NCBI GenBank assembly: GCA_963995525.1
Contig: OZ023218.1
Location: 52,080,139 to 52,144,138, forward strand
Source of the DNA: Escarpia spicata
Taxonomy: Eukaryota; Annelida; Polychaeta; Sabellida; Siboglinidae
Reading direction: 5' to 3'
DNA length: 64,000 bases
Shown: one piece after another, positions 1-13,900 of the stretch
Layout of the letters: each line of letters opens with the position of its first letter
How positions within the stretch are numbered: the first letter of the stretch is position 1
Notes under the pieces: model-generated
Told to the model about the DNA's origin: nothing
The model's database searches: none
The model's input: the letters and a program-made list of their open reading frames with translations, nothing else
Made by a program: the position numbers and the translations under genes

Positions 1-1660
1 TTAAGTATAAACAAATGATGTGGAAGTCATATACATGTACTGGAAATGATGAAGACTACAACAATTATAAAGAAGCACTTAACCAAGCTACAGCTGAAAT
101 TAGAAATTCAAAGAGAAGCTATGAACAACAATTAGCTAGTAATATAAAACATGACAGCAAGAGTTTTTATGCGTATGTTCGAAGCAAACAGAAAGTTCAA
201 GATAAGGTCGGTCCTCTAGAAGATAGTGCTGGAAATATGATATCAGAGGGATTCATAATGGCAGAAGACCTGAATGAGTACTTTAGTTCAGTGTTTACGA
301 GGGAAGATATTAGTTCACTGCCAATACCAAAGGCTAAGTTCAAGGGGGCAGATTCAGACTATTTAGGACAATTAATTGTAACCCCGGAAATGGTAGCTAA
401 GAAAATAAGGGCTATGAAGGAAAATAAATCACCTGGAGTGGATGGTATTCCACCCAAACTACTATTGGAAATTGTAGAACAAATTAGCATACCACTTGCA
501 ACAGTTTTCAACTTGTCATTAGAAGAGGGAGTGGTTCCTTTAGAATGGAAAGAAGCAAACATTATACCGTTATTCAAAAAAGGTTCGAGAAACAAGTCAG
601 AGAACTATAGACCAGTCAGTTTAACATCAGTGATTTGTAAATTGGAAATCGGTATTGAGTGGGGTACCACAGGGATCAGTATTAGGTCCTATATTATTCT
701 TAATATATATCAACGATTTGGATGATGAAATAACAAGCAAGGTGTTTAAATTTGCGGATGATACAAAAGTGTTTAGAAGGATTAAAAGTGATGGAAATAG
801 ACAGCATTTACAAGATGATCTTGACGGGTTGATCAAATGGTCTGAAAAGTGGCAAATGCTGTTCAATTTTGGGAAATGTAAATGCCTCCACATAGGACAT
901 GGGAACGAAGAGGTAGAATATACAATGGGGGGTACTGTACTAAGTACTACTGTAAAAGAAAAGGACTTAGGGTTAACCGTTAGTGCTGATATGAAGATTT
1001 CAGAGCAGTGCGGAATTGCAGCTTCAAAGGGAAATCAAATCCTTGGATTAATTAGGCGAAACATATAAGGAAAAAGAGCTAATAATACCGCTGTACAAAA
1101 CAATAGTTAGGCCTCATTTAGAATATTGTATTCAAGCGTGGAGGCCATATCGCAGGAAGGACATAGATATGCTAGAAAGAGTGCAGAGGAGAGCAACTAA
1201 AATGATACAAAATCTGAGGGATCTTAGTTATGAAATACGCCTAAAAAAATGCGGTTTAACAACACTAGAGACCAGGAGATTGAGAGGAGATCAGATAGAA
1301 GTGTTTAAAATATTGAAGGGTTATGAAAATATTGATAGAAATATGTTTTTCTCAGTTAAGAAAGATAGAAGGACTAGAGGACATGATCTTGCATTAGCAA
1401 AGGAGCAGAGTAGATTGGATATAAGAAAGTTTTCATTTTCACAAAGAACTGTAAATGAATGGAACAGATTACCTGCTGATTGTGTGGGTGCTAGTAGCGT
1501 GAATATGTTTAAAAATAAAATCGACACATACCTCAGACGGGCGGGATACACATAGATAAAAAGGTCGGACTCTCGAAAAGCCAAGGGCTTCCTTGTCCAC
1601 CTGCTACCTAGAGTTAATTCTCTGGGTGGCAATCTTGTTAAATCTTGTTAAATCTTGTTA
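1..1660 (+). mobile_element. CR1-type LINE, 5'-cut by window edge, internally deleted
   Basis: ORF2 (reverse transcriptase) of a non-LTR retrotransposon, antisense to ADGB. It carries SPGVDGIPPKLL, KKGSRNKSENYRPVSLTS, GSVLGPILFLIYINDLDD and the catalytic FADDTKVF block, ending in AGYT at 1555. Compared with the copy at 39150-43330 it lacks about 330 bp after VICKL (junction near 641-645, losing the first catalytic Asp block) and 5 bp near 1064, so it is dead. The tail is about three copies of AATCTTGTTA at 1631-1660. The family's 3' UTR includes CTAGAGTTAATTCTCTGG. Confidence 0.93.
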
Positions 1661-1740
1661 TTACAACCGTCCACCAACACATCACATTTAAACAATACAA
1701 TCAGAGTGTTATCATCTTCATTACAACCGTCCACCAACAC
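1661..1740. repeat. 20-bp direct repeat 60 bp apart
   Basis: TTACAACCGTCCACCAACAC occurs at 1661-1680 and again at 1721-1740, just beyond the LINE tail. It could be a local duplication or a remnant of the insertion event. Confidence 0.8.
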
Positions 1741-1804
1741 AAACTGAGAAGAAGAAGATAACCAATACATCTTGCAACAAGACAGGCGGATACACTTGGC
1801 GTAC

Positions 1805-1939
1805 CTGAAGATGACGAACCAGGTGTTGGCAGGCTGCTCTGGGTAGTTGCCCTGGTAGTCGCTGTACGAGATCTTGTTCCACTCATCCTTGTAGAATGAA
1901 TACTTTGGCAGCAGTTCCGGCGCCAACTTGAACATGTGT
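1805..1939 (-). CDS. ADGB: ADGB exon 30 (last exon in window)
   Basis: Encodes HMFKLAPELLPKYSFYKDEW, then ISYSDYQGNYPEQPANTWFV and IFR. It matches the vertebrate end of the globin domain and the following 'YPDQPPNSWFIVFR' block. Acceptor AACAG, donor GTACGC, phase 2, so at least one more exon lies left of the window. Confidence 0.94.
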
Positions 1940-4900
1940 CTGTTGGCAAAATTAAACAAATTAATAAATTACTTAATTAAATTAATTAAATTAAACAGAC
2001 CTGGCCAGAATATCTGACACTGTATGTCTCTGCTGCATTCTGACTGCAAATCAAATTCTTATAGTATGAATAAATATCGACATTCTTTGTCTTAGAAAGG
2101 TTGTGATGTAATCAAATTAGGAGTATGCTCCCCATTACTTTAATTCGTCTGAAACGATACTTAACCTTAATAAAAACATCAAGACATATTTATTAAACAT
2201 TTGTATCTTCACCAAAAATCTTTGGCAGTCTGTTGCTCTAATACGACTTTTTAGGTGTCTCTGTTTATGATATAAACCTAAAGATTATGTTTGTTGTCCT
2301 ATGATTTCAGGTTCCTGAGTAAATATTACTACAGTTAATATTATTGTTATTATTACTAAATGCATCACTTGCAATCAACACAAACAAGATTTCTACATGA
2401 TTGAAGCAACCCTCAAATACAAGCATAGAATGACACAAAAAGACACAGAGAAGACAATGACTGTGTCCTTGAGAGATAGAGAGAGCACCGCACCGGAAGA
2501 GGAAGAGACCGTTCTGTTCTAGGTTGGCCTCAAAGACGGGCCAGGCCTTCTGGAACAGTTCGTGGGCGTGAAGATTCTCCTCTGTGCCTGGTGGGGGGAA
2601 TTAAGATTTAGCCACATAAATTATATTTGACATAACAAATTGTGTGCAAGATAATGACAGTTGATGATGATGATTATGATGGTGGTGATGGTAATGATGA
2701 TGATGATGGTAATGATGATGGTGGTGATAATGGTAACGTTGATGATGGTGGTGGTGATGGTGATGATGGTAACGATGATGATTGTAACGATGATGATGGT
2801 GGTGATGATGATGGTGGTGATAATGGTAACGTTGATGATGGTGGTGGTGATGGTGATGATGGTAACGATGATGATTGTAACGATGATGATGGTGGTGATG
2901 ATGATTGTGGTGATGATGATGGTAGTGATGATGATTATGGTGGATGTGATTGTGACGGTAATGATGATGATGATGGTGGTGATGATGATGGTAACGATGA
3001 CGATGGTGATGACGGTGGTGATGATGGTGGTAATGATGATGCTAACGATGATGGTTGTAATGATGATGATGGTGGGGATGATTGTGGTGATGATGATTGT
3101 GGTGATGATGATTGTGGTGATGATGATTGTGGTGATGATGATTGTGGTGGTGATGATGGTAATGATGATGATGGTGATGATGATGGTGATGATGATGATG
3201 GTGGTGATGATGATGGCAATGATGATGATGGTGATGATGATGGTAATGATGATGATGGTGGTGATGATGATGATGGTGGTGGTAATGATGATGGTGGTGA
3301 TGATGATGGTAATGATGATGATGGTGGTGATGATGATGATGGTGGTGGTAATGATGATGATGGTAATGATGATGATGGTGGTAATGTTGATGATGGTGGT
3401 GATGATGATGGTAACAATGATGTTGATGATAATGATGGTAATGATGATGATGGTGGTGATGATGATGGTAACAATGATGTTGATGATGGTGGTAATGATG
3501 ATGGTGGTGATGATGATGGTAATGATGATGATGGTAATGATGATGATGGTGGTAATGTTGATGATGGTGGTGATGATGATGGTAACAATGATGTTGATGG
3601 TAATGATGATGATGGTGGTGATGATGATGGTAACAATGATGTTGATGATGATGGTTGTGATGATGATGTTGGTAACATACAGTATATGCTTGTATGTTTC
3701 TAAACTACATTAAATCTTCATAAGGAATTTTATTTTATATATATAAACAAGTCCAATAAAAAAATGGATAGGACCGACCCCACGCACCCATCCCTCTATC
3801 CAAAACTAAGAAAAATTAAAGATACTGTACACACATTTTCAATGATGTCAATGGAAAGACGGTGACTGTCTCATTTCAAATAGGAAAAACACTAACAAAA
3901 TACACCTTTCCAATTTGTCTGATAATCTAAATAAATAAAATATAAAATTAATTAAGTTAAGTATCCAGTCCTCAGGACTGCTCAAAGCGCTTTACACTTT
4001 ACTCCCTGGCAGACCTGTTCAATGAAACACCATCTCGACTTCTCTGGGAGGCATTCAGCCATGCTACAAGTAATACGCGGACTTTTCGTACACAAATATC
4101 CAACAGTGTCTATAGCCAAGTACTCATTCAATTTCTGAGTGAACTGAAGCAATGTAGAATAAACGAGCTTGCCCAAGGTTCGACACCGCCGCACAGGATT
4201 CAAACCCACGTTCTCTCAGTCGAGAGGCCGGAGCTCTTACCGCTGCACTACTACGCTCCACATCCAAATGCGGATATCCTTAACCCACACATCTTTTTAT
4301 TACTACCGGTACATGTGTTTTATGTTTTATATTATGTTTTATATACAAAGTCCCTAAGTCGTGGCTGTATCGTGGAACTTGTGATGTCACGCTGTGGTGA
4401 CCTTATGACCTTCCACCGTAACTCTACTGATACAACTGTGCTGCCCCCTGGTGACACACGAACCTGGCATGCGGGCGGCCTTGATGTGGCGCACCCAATA
4501 GCCGCGCCAGAACATCTGGATCTTGACGGCTGCGACGTGTTCCTCCGGGGTCGGCTCTCTGGAGCACGGACATGGAGCAGTGCACAGGTACAGATCACAA
4601 ATATATTTTGTTGACACAAGGATATTATGTTGAAATTCTGGCTCAATTAGTTTTTTCTTTATGAAAAAAATATAAAGCAAACTTGTTGAAGAGAGAGCTG
4701 CATGCAGGAAAGGTTGATTTAATGGGTATCACTGTTGCATTACTAATGATATGGATATGTATTACTAATGTATATTATTGGCAAGGCAATGCTGGACGGA
4801 TGTCACATGCACAATCTTGACTGTGACAGGTGAACAGTGACATACTCGATTCAACAACTGACAGTGAAATGTGCAAGATAGTGGCAGAGTGTCTTTGAAA

Positions 4901-7900
4901 TATTTGTCTCTATTGTGCATGAAATTAGTTGTGTTCACTTGTCACTAGAAATGTGCCAGACTACAAGAGCTTGATGGGTTGAGCATTACAAGGAGCTGAG
5001 GATCATTACATGATGAGGATAATGATGGGTGAAGTATCATGATAAGTCAAGGATCATTACAAAATAAAGATCGTGATGAGCCAAGGATCATTATGGAGAA
5101 AGGATCATTATTCATCACATGATCTCACCTGTTCCTCACTGCGTCCACTTTGGTGTCCTGAGGCTCACCTGTAGACAGTATACAGACAACAGTCAGCACT
5201 GGGCAGCCACTGATCAACCCTGGATAAATGTCTAAACAGATCCCACCAAGTAGCTCTTTAACATCACAAGTCACGTGACTGATTATACCGTAGGAGTTAC
5301 AGTAATCAATTCATCAACATAAAGACAGTTGTTAATATTACCTCAATAATTAAAATAAATTAGAAATTGTTACAATATTTTCCATGACTATTGTGGAAGT
5401 GAAAACTATATCTAAAACTATATCACTGTAATTAATGTTCAGTCAGAAGCTCATAATTTGAGTCTTGCCTATCAAAATTTTGAATTGTAGTTTTCTGCAT
5501 AATCAATCCGTCAGTTCAGTATGTATACACTTTGGTGTAGGTAAAGATTGATCACTTTGAAGAAGGTGGAACAGCTCATACCTTTTAAAAATAAAATAAA
5601 TATCAACACAGTGAATTTTGATAATAAAAACTGCAAGTCCCACCCTAGGATACTAAATAGGTTGATTTTGTATTTCATAACAAGTCTGAAATTAAACGAG
5701 ACCTGCAAAAAATCAAATTGTGGGGCAGTGTTAATTAGTTTAGTACAACTACCTGGTTATTATAAAGTATAAGTTTTGTGCCGTTTTGCAATATGATATG
5801 ATCTGTCGATGTGCATCTGCTGGTAGTTTCGCGCTATAACTTAGAGTGACTGGACCAACAATTCTGAACTCTGCCAGAAAACTTACTCTAAGTTCAAGTC
5901 TCTCCTTAAGACCGATTTATTTTTGCTCACTTACTTCCACTGAGGAAGTGTGTTTTAGGACACTTTCATGAATACGTATTTCACCTATTTATTTATAATT
6001 TAATTAATAATATTATCGAGTTTTATTTATTTTTGAAATATGCCATGTACATTAGTTATGTAATATATCTAGTCTTGTTAATCTTAATATATTATATTTA
6101 CAGGGTGCCTTAACAAAATGTACCAGATTTCATCCTGCTAGCAAAATTACAGTAAATAAAATTTTCCAATTCTGTTTTGCATGATTTTTTAAGCTAAAGC
6201 ATCAAAGTTTATGTCCCAATGCAAATTGTTCTTCTAAATGGTCACTTTGAGGTACATTAACCGTTTTAATGATAAGTTCAATGTAAACTCCTCATCCACC
6301 TATCACTGCTTGCATCCCGACAGCCACATTGGTCACACCTCAGCTGAATGAGCTGTCCTCTTTCTATGCACTTTGTTGACGTTACACAAAGCTCCCATTA
6401 TAGACAACTTAGCAAGGGTCTTTTGTAGTCATCTCAGTTGGAGCATTAGCAGTACTGAAACGTCTACGATTATTGCATTCAATCTGCACACAGGGTCCGT
6501 ACACAACGACAGCTACCAATTTCAAGGCTAGTGAAAGGTATATTCAAGGCTATTTAACCGAGAATGAACTGGCACTAGACTACTGATTGCGACCTACAGC
6601 TGCTTAACAAAACATCAAAATGCTAACAAATAACATCTGGGTGGAATGCTTTGGCAGCCTCCTGCATCTATAGATGCATAAGCTGCTAAATCAAAATATT
6701 TAACCCCCATACCTATAAAAAGTCATTGGTCAAGGAAGATCAGTTTCAATGAACATGAATACCTGCATCATAAAAGGGGTCCTTGGGCAACTGTTGTGCA
6801 ATACAAGAAGATAAGCTGATGGGCAGCAGAAGGGCTCCCAGCCAGAAGGAGGGGGTACTGATGAATAAAGGCTACCAGAGTCAGTAGGCAACTGTAGCCC
6901 ACAGCAGTGCCATGGATTATGCAAAATAAGCAGATAAAGCTTTTTACCAGTGAACAAAGGCCAGAGGCAGAGTATAATCAAGGCTTTTCAAGGCTGACAG
7001 CCACAATTCAAGGATATCAAGGCCTTGAAATGGGATTGGTGTAATTCAAGGTTTTCAAGGATTTCAAGGCCCCGTACGGACCCTGTGCACAAGTTCGATC
7101 AGGTACCAAAAACCAATAATTGTTGTCCTCTGAATAAGAGTCAGTTGTAACATATTCCAAATGTTCGATTGCTCGTTAAACAAACTTAAGGTTGCCTGGA
7201 AGAAGAAAAAACTAGTCCTCTCATTTGGAGCATGAATATTATTCAAATGTCTATGATGATAACTGCATTGAATCTACACAACCCTTTCAGTCTGGTGTCA
7301 AAACTCACTATTTGTTGTCCTATGAATAAAAGTGGCATGTTCCAAATGTTCAGTTGCTTGCGAATCAAATGTTAGGGTGCTTGGAAGAAGACAAACACAA
7401 TCCTCTCATTTGGAGAATTGGAATATGAGCTGTATTGAAACATCTACGATGATAACTGCATTGAATCTACAACACTTTCAGTCTGGTTCCAAAAGGCAAT
7501 GTGTTTTGTCCTATGAATAAGAGATTGCTCCAAATATTTAGCTGCTTGTGAAATAAACTTTAGGGTCCCTGGAAGAAGACAAACATAGTTAGTTGAAGGT
7601 AAAACAGTGATAACGCCCTCTACCCTCTAACAACAGTTTCTTTTTAGGTACATTTTTTTAGACACCTTATATTTATATGTTATTCTTAAACTTTTTGTAT
7701 GATTCCATGTACATTATATAATGTGTGTGCACACCAATTTACAGTCCCAGATATACAGCACTATATAAATGTTAGTAATAATAGTAATGATCATAATTTC
7801 AGACAATGTTAATGTACACACAGAGGAACTAACTAATCGACAAGACGACGGAGGAATTAAGTAGAGACGTACCACAGATGGAATCAGCATTGGCCGAATC

Positions 7901-10900
7901 TACAAAGGCACGCAGAGAGGAAAGGCAAACACACCGGTTAGTGAAGGTACAGGCAAGTAAACTCGTGATGATACAAAAAAAAACTGGGATAAACAAGATG
8001 GATGTAGAGGAACCGTGCAGAAAGTGGCCAACAGAGGGCACCACTTGACACATGCGTTCATCGCTTGCATCCCAAACGAGGCTGACTGCTGTTTTCTGTG
8101 TGGTGTGCATCTTGGTTATAAAATAATTAATCAACAGTTGATAGGATATATTTAAACCTGCCCAGAATGCCATATTGTGTCCTGCAGGGCAGTTCTGTTT
8201 TCAAGATTGGACGTATCTGATAGGTCTAATAATGACGGAGTTTTACGTCAACACACAATAATCACATATAAAAACGGAACTAGAATTTATTCATCGCTAT
8301 GAACACACATGTTAAATGCTGCCATCTATTGGTGACAGTTGCACGGTTCCTAATTTTTAATGCGTCGTTCCACTGCCATATAAATTTATGTGAAAAAAAT
8401 GTGATTCTGAATAAATATGCTCATGAACAGAATGGTAATTACATTAAGATTTCAGCATGATGGTTTTATCTGCAAGGAAATTGGTCAAATAGAATATATC
8501 TTGCCGGGAGCACTAAGCATGTACATCATATTTTAAATAAGATCAGCAGTTTTGTTAAAACTAGGATCAGCTGACAATGTGAGGGAGCATGCAGTTAGAC
8601 ACCAAAGGATCATGGGTAATGTTATAAAAATGGAAAAGAAATATTATTGAAGAAGAGCAATTAACACAGAAAACAGGCCGAGAACTCAGAGATCTGATTG
8701 GTTTATTTACACATTTTGATGTACTTCTTACCGCAAAAATAATTAACTTTCAACTCACTTTCATTGGTCAAGTCTGTACTGAATGATAGCTTCCTTGTTG
8801 GGCCACCAGATGGCACTGTGACCAACAGTTACACCATATTGCCCCTTTGAGTGTCTTTAAAAGCCCCCCCTAGGTCTCAAAGCTAGGAGGCTTACATAGA
8901 CCCCCCAGAGTTTACTTAAAGTGACCTCATTTAAAGATCAAATGGATGTCATATATACCTTGTTTAGATAAATTGTGCAAGTAAGCACAAGTAAGAATCC
9001 CTACTTAATGTTAATTGCACTGTTGCTGAACAATGGTCTACTTTTTTACTGCTGCAAATGTCAACATGTTGTCGATTATACTGAAATAGGTGAAAATGAA
9101 GACAAAATTCAAATATCTACTCACACGGGATTACTAAACTATGATAACCTACAGTCACTAATCCACAGTCGCCAATCTACAGTTGCCAATCTACAGTTAC
9201 AAAAATCTACAGTTGCCAATCTACAGTTGCCAACCCAGACACTTACGTCGCTTGGCTCCTACCCCTTTCTTCGCTGAGCCTCTGTCACTAGTGATACCAG
9301 TCGCTGAAACAAGTCATAGTCATATTTATTCATTCCAAGAATGGAAAATACTAAGTCACATTTATAAGTATGTAAACTGTCTTACAAACACATCATATTT
9401 GATTTATTTATTTCAGTTCCATCTCATCCTAGAACCCCACAAGACTGAAGGTTTATCTCAGAGCGGGACTTCTTATAGATACAGCGAGAAAACAACAAAC
9501 ACATAATATTTGATTGACTTATTTCAGTTCCATCTCATCCTAGAACCCCACAAGACTGAAGGTTTATCTCAGAGTGTGACTTCCTATAGATACAGCGAGA
9601 AAACGACAATTTTCTTCTGTGCGTGGGATCTTCTTCCCCTGGCATAGACACCCGGTAGACCTAGCATAGACATCTGGTAGACCTGGCATAGACACCAGGT
9701 AGAACTGGCATAGACACCTGGTAGACCTGGCATAGACACCTGGTAGACCTGGCATAGACACCTGATACACCTGGTTTGACACCAGGGCTTTAACTCCTGG
9801 ACCATCGTGTCCCACAGGGCTTTAACTGCTGGACCATCATGTCCCACAGGGCTTTAACTGCTGGACCATCATGTCCCACAGGGCTTTAACTCCTGGACCA
9901 TCGTGTCCCACAGGGCTTTAACTGCTGGACCATCGTGTCCCACAGGGCTTTAACTGCTGGACCATCATGTCCCACAGGGCTTTAACTCCTGGACCATCAT
10001 GCTCCACAGGGATTTAACTCCTGGACCATCATGCTCCACAGGGCTTTAATTCCTGACCATCATGTCCCACAGGGCTTTAACTGATGGACCATCATGTCCC
10101 ACAGGGCTTTAACTCCTGGACCATCATGCTCCACAGGGATTTAACTCCTGGACCATCATGCTCCACAGGGATTTAATTCCTGACCATCATGTCCCACAGG
10201 GCTTTAACTGCTGGACCATCATGTCCCACAGGGCTTTAACTCCTGGACCATCATGCTCCACAGGGCTTTAACTCCTGGACCATCATGCGCCACAGGGCTT
10301 TAACTCCTGGACCATCATGCCAAACAGGGCTTTAATTTCTGACCATCATGTCCCACAGGGCTTTAACTGCTGGACCATCATGTCCGACAGGGCTTTAACT
10401 CCTGGACCATCATGTCCCACAAGGCTTTAACTCCTGGACATCATGTCCCACAAGGCTTTAACTCCTGGACCATCATGTCCCACAAGGCTTTAACTGCTGG
10501 ACCATCATGTCCCACAAGGCTTTAACTCCTGGACCATCATGTCCCACAAGGCTTTAACTGCTGGACCATCATGTCCCACAAGGCTTTAACTCCTGGACCA
10601 TCATGTCCCACAAGGCTTTAACTGCTGGACCATCATGTCCCACAAGGCTTTAACTGCTGGACCATCATGTCCCACAAGGCTTTAACTCCTGGACCATCAT
10701 GTACCACAAGGCTTTAACTGCTGGACCATCATGTCCCACAAGGCTTTAACTCCTGGACCATCATGTCCCACAAGGCTTTAACTGCTGGACCATCATGTCC
10801 CACAAGGCTTTAACTCCTGGACCATCATGTCCCACAAGGCTTTAACTGCTGGACCATCATGTCCCACAAGACTTTAACTCCTGGACCATCATGTCCCACA

Positions 10901-13900
10901 AAGCTTTAACTCCAGGACCATCATGTCCCACAGGGCTTTAACTCCTGGACCACCATGTCCCACAAGGCTTTAACTGCTGGACCATCATGTCCCACAAGGC
11001 TTTAACTCCTGGACCATCATGTCCCACAAGGCTTTAACTGCTGGACCATCATATCCCACAAGGCTTTAACTCCTGGACCATCATGTCCCACAAGGCTTTA
11101 ACTGCTGGACCATCATGTCCCACAAGACTTTAACTCCTGGACCATCATGTCCCACAAAGCTTTAACTCCTGGACCATCATGTCCCACAAGGTTTTAACTC
11201 CTGGACCATCATGTCCCACAAGGCTTTAACTCCTGGACCATCATGTCCCACAAGGCTTTAACTGCTGGACCATCATGTCCCACAAGGCTTTAACTGCTGG
11301 ACCATCATGTCCCACAAGGCTTTAACTGCTGGACCATCATGTCCCACAAGGCTTTAACTGCTGGACCATCATGTCCCACAAGGCTTTAACTCCTGGACCA
11401 TCATGTCCCACAGGGCTTTAACTGCTGGACCATCATGTCCCACAAGGCTTTAACTGCTGGACCATCATGTCCCACAAGGCTTTAACTCCTGGACCATCAT
11501 GTCCCACAGGGCTTTAACTCCTGGACCATCATGTCCCACAGGGCTTTAACTGCTGGACCATCATGTCCCACAAGGCTTTAACTGCTGGACCATCATGTCC
11601 CACAAGGCTTTAACTCCTGGACCATCATGTCCCACAGGGCTTTAACTCCTGGACCATCATGCTCCACAGGGCTTTAACTCCTGGACCATCATGCGCCACA
11701 GGGCTTTAACTCCTGGACCATCATGCCAAACAGGGCTTTAATTTCTGACCATCATGTCCCACAGGGCTTTAACTGCTGGACCATCATGTCCGACAGGGCT
11801 TTAACTCCTGGACCATCATGTAGCACAAGGCTTTAACTCCTGGACATCATGTCCCACAAGGCTTTAACTCCTGGACCATCATGTCCCACAAGGCTTTAAC
11901 TGCTGGACCATCATGTCCCACAAGGCTTTAACTCCTGGACCATCATGTCCCACAAGGCTTTAACTGCTGGACCATCATGTCCCACAAGGCTTTAACTGCT
12001 GGACCATCATGTCCCACAAGGCTTTAACTCCTGGACCATCATGTACCACAAGGCTTTAACTGCTGGACCATCATGTCCCACAAGGCTTTAACTCCTGGAC
12101 CATCATGTCCCACAAGGCTTTAACTGCTGGACCATCATGTCCCACAAGGCTTTAACTCCTGGACCATCATGTCCCACAAGGCTTTAACTGCTGGACCATC
12201 ATGTCCCACAAGACTTTAACTCCTGGACCATCATGTCCCACAAAGCTTTAACTCCAGGACCATCATGTCCCACAGGGCTTTAACTCCTGGACCATCATGT
12301 CCCACAAGGCTTTAACTGCTGGACCATCATGTCCCACAAGGCTTTAACTCCTGGACCATCATGTCCCACAAGGCTTTAACTGCTGGACCATCATATCCCA
12401 CAAGGCTTTAACTCCTGGACCATCATGTCCCACAAGGCTTTAACTGCTGGACCATCATGTCCCACAAGACTTTAACTCCTGGACCATCATGTCCCACAAA
12501 GCTTTAACTCCTGGACCATCATGTCCCACAAGGTTTTAACTCCTGGACCATCATGTCCCACAAGGCTTTAACTCCTGGACCATCATGTCCCACAAGGCTT
12601 TAACTGCTGGACCATCATGTCCCACAAGGCTTTAACTGCTGGACCATCATGTCCCACAAGGCTTTAACTGCTGGACCATCATGTCCCACAAGGCTTTAAC
12701 TGCTGGACCATCATGTCCCACAAGGCTTTAACTCCTGGACCATCATGTCCCACAGGGCTTTAACTGCTGGACCATCATGTCCCACAAGGCTTTAACTGCT
12801 GGACCATCATGTCCCACAAGGCTTTAACTCCTGGACCATCATGTCCCACAGGGCTTTAACTCCTGGACCATCATGTCCCACAAGGCTTTAACTGCTGGAC
12901 CATCATGTCCCACAAGGCTTTAACTCCTGGACCATCATGTCCCACAAGGCTTGAACTCCTGGACCATCATGTCCCACAGGGCTTGAACTCCTGGACCATC
13001 ATGTCCCACAGCCTGCCACATTTATCAGTTAATAAACTGTAGCAATTGTACTTTGTATTTTCCCATTACAAAGTGTTTACAGGCCATGTTTTATTCTGAA
13101 AGAAGAACTTGTGTTATATTCTCCTTAAAATGTAACTGAAATGAATGAAAAGATAATTCTAACTTTAGTTCTGTTTTAAACCACATAAACTATCTCCTGA
13201 TTGTGTTGGTGCTAGTAGCGTGGCTATGTTTAAAAATATAATTGACACATACCTTAAAAGAGCGGGATACACGTAGATAAAAAGTATTGGACTCTTGATA
13301 AACCAAAAGGCTTCCTTGTCCACCTGCCATCTAGAGTTAATTTTCTGGATAGCAATCTTGTTAAATCTTGTTAAACTATGCAAAATAATACGACTACATT
13401 AACACTGCATAAAACTATTATAACAAAATTATTATGATAGGATTTACCCAACAAAATTCTAAATAATTTTATTAAAGTGGAATTTAAACAAGAAATGTTT
13501 ACAGAGAAGACCTATTTGTAGAGTTTGATTGAGCTAGACTGACTCACTCGGTCGACTGCTGGAGCTGTAGTGGAGCCCAAGGATGTTCTTCGTCGTGCAG
13601 TCGAACATGAAGGCTCGCCACGCTAGCGCCATCTCCTGGCTCACAAGCTGCGGCTCGAGTAACACTTTCCTCAACATCTGGTAGAACGCTTCATTAAATA
13701 TCTACAACGAAATCGACATACATTCTAAAAAAACTGACACACACTGCTAAAAGACTGATGAGAGCCAGGGTTGTTCAACAATAAAGTTCTAAAGCTAGTT
13801 GAATTAACTGTCGACAGTACTCTAACACCACACTGGCTATCACAAATGGCGATGTATCAACAGTCTGTTGTCTTGTTCTACTTCTAGCTGTAGACCTCAC

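Noticed and set aside
2642..3713. Long Asp/Gly-rich, Met/Val-rich and Ser/Pro-rich open frames
   Set aside because: All come from the GAT/GGT array; three frames are open at once and ADGB exons flank it on the opposite strand.
9784..13013. Possible CRISPR-like array with 32-bp period
   Set aside because: Whole units are repeated with no unique spacers, and the DNA is animal.
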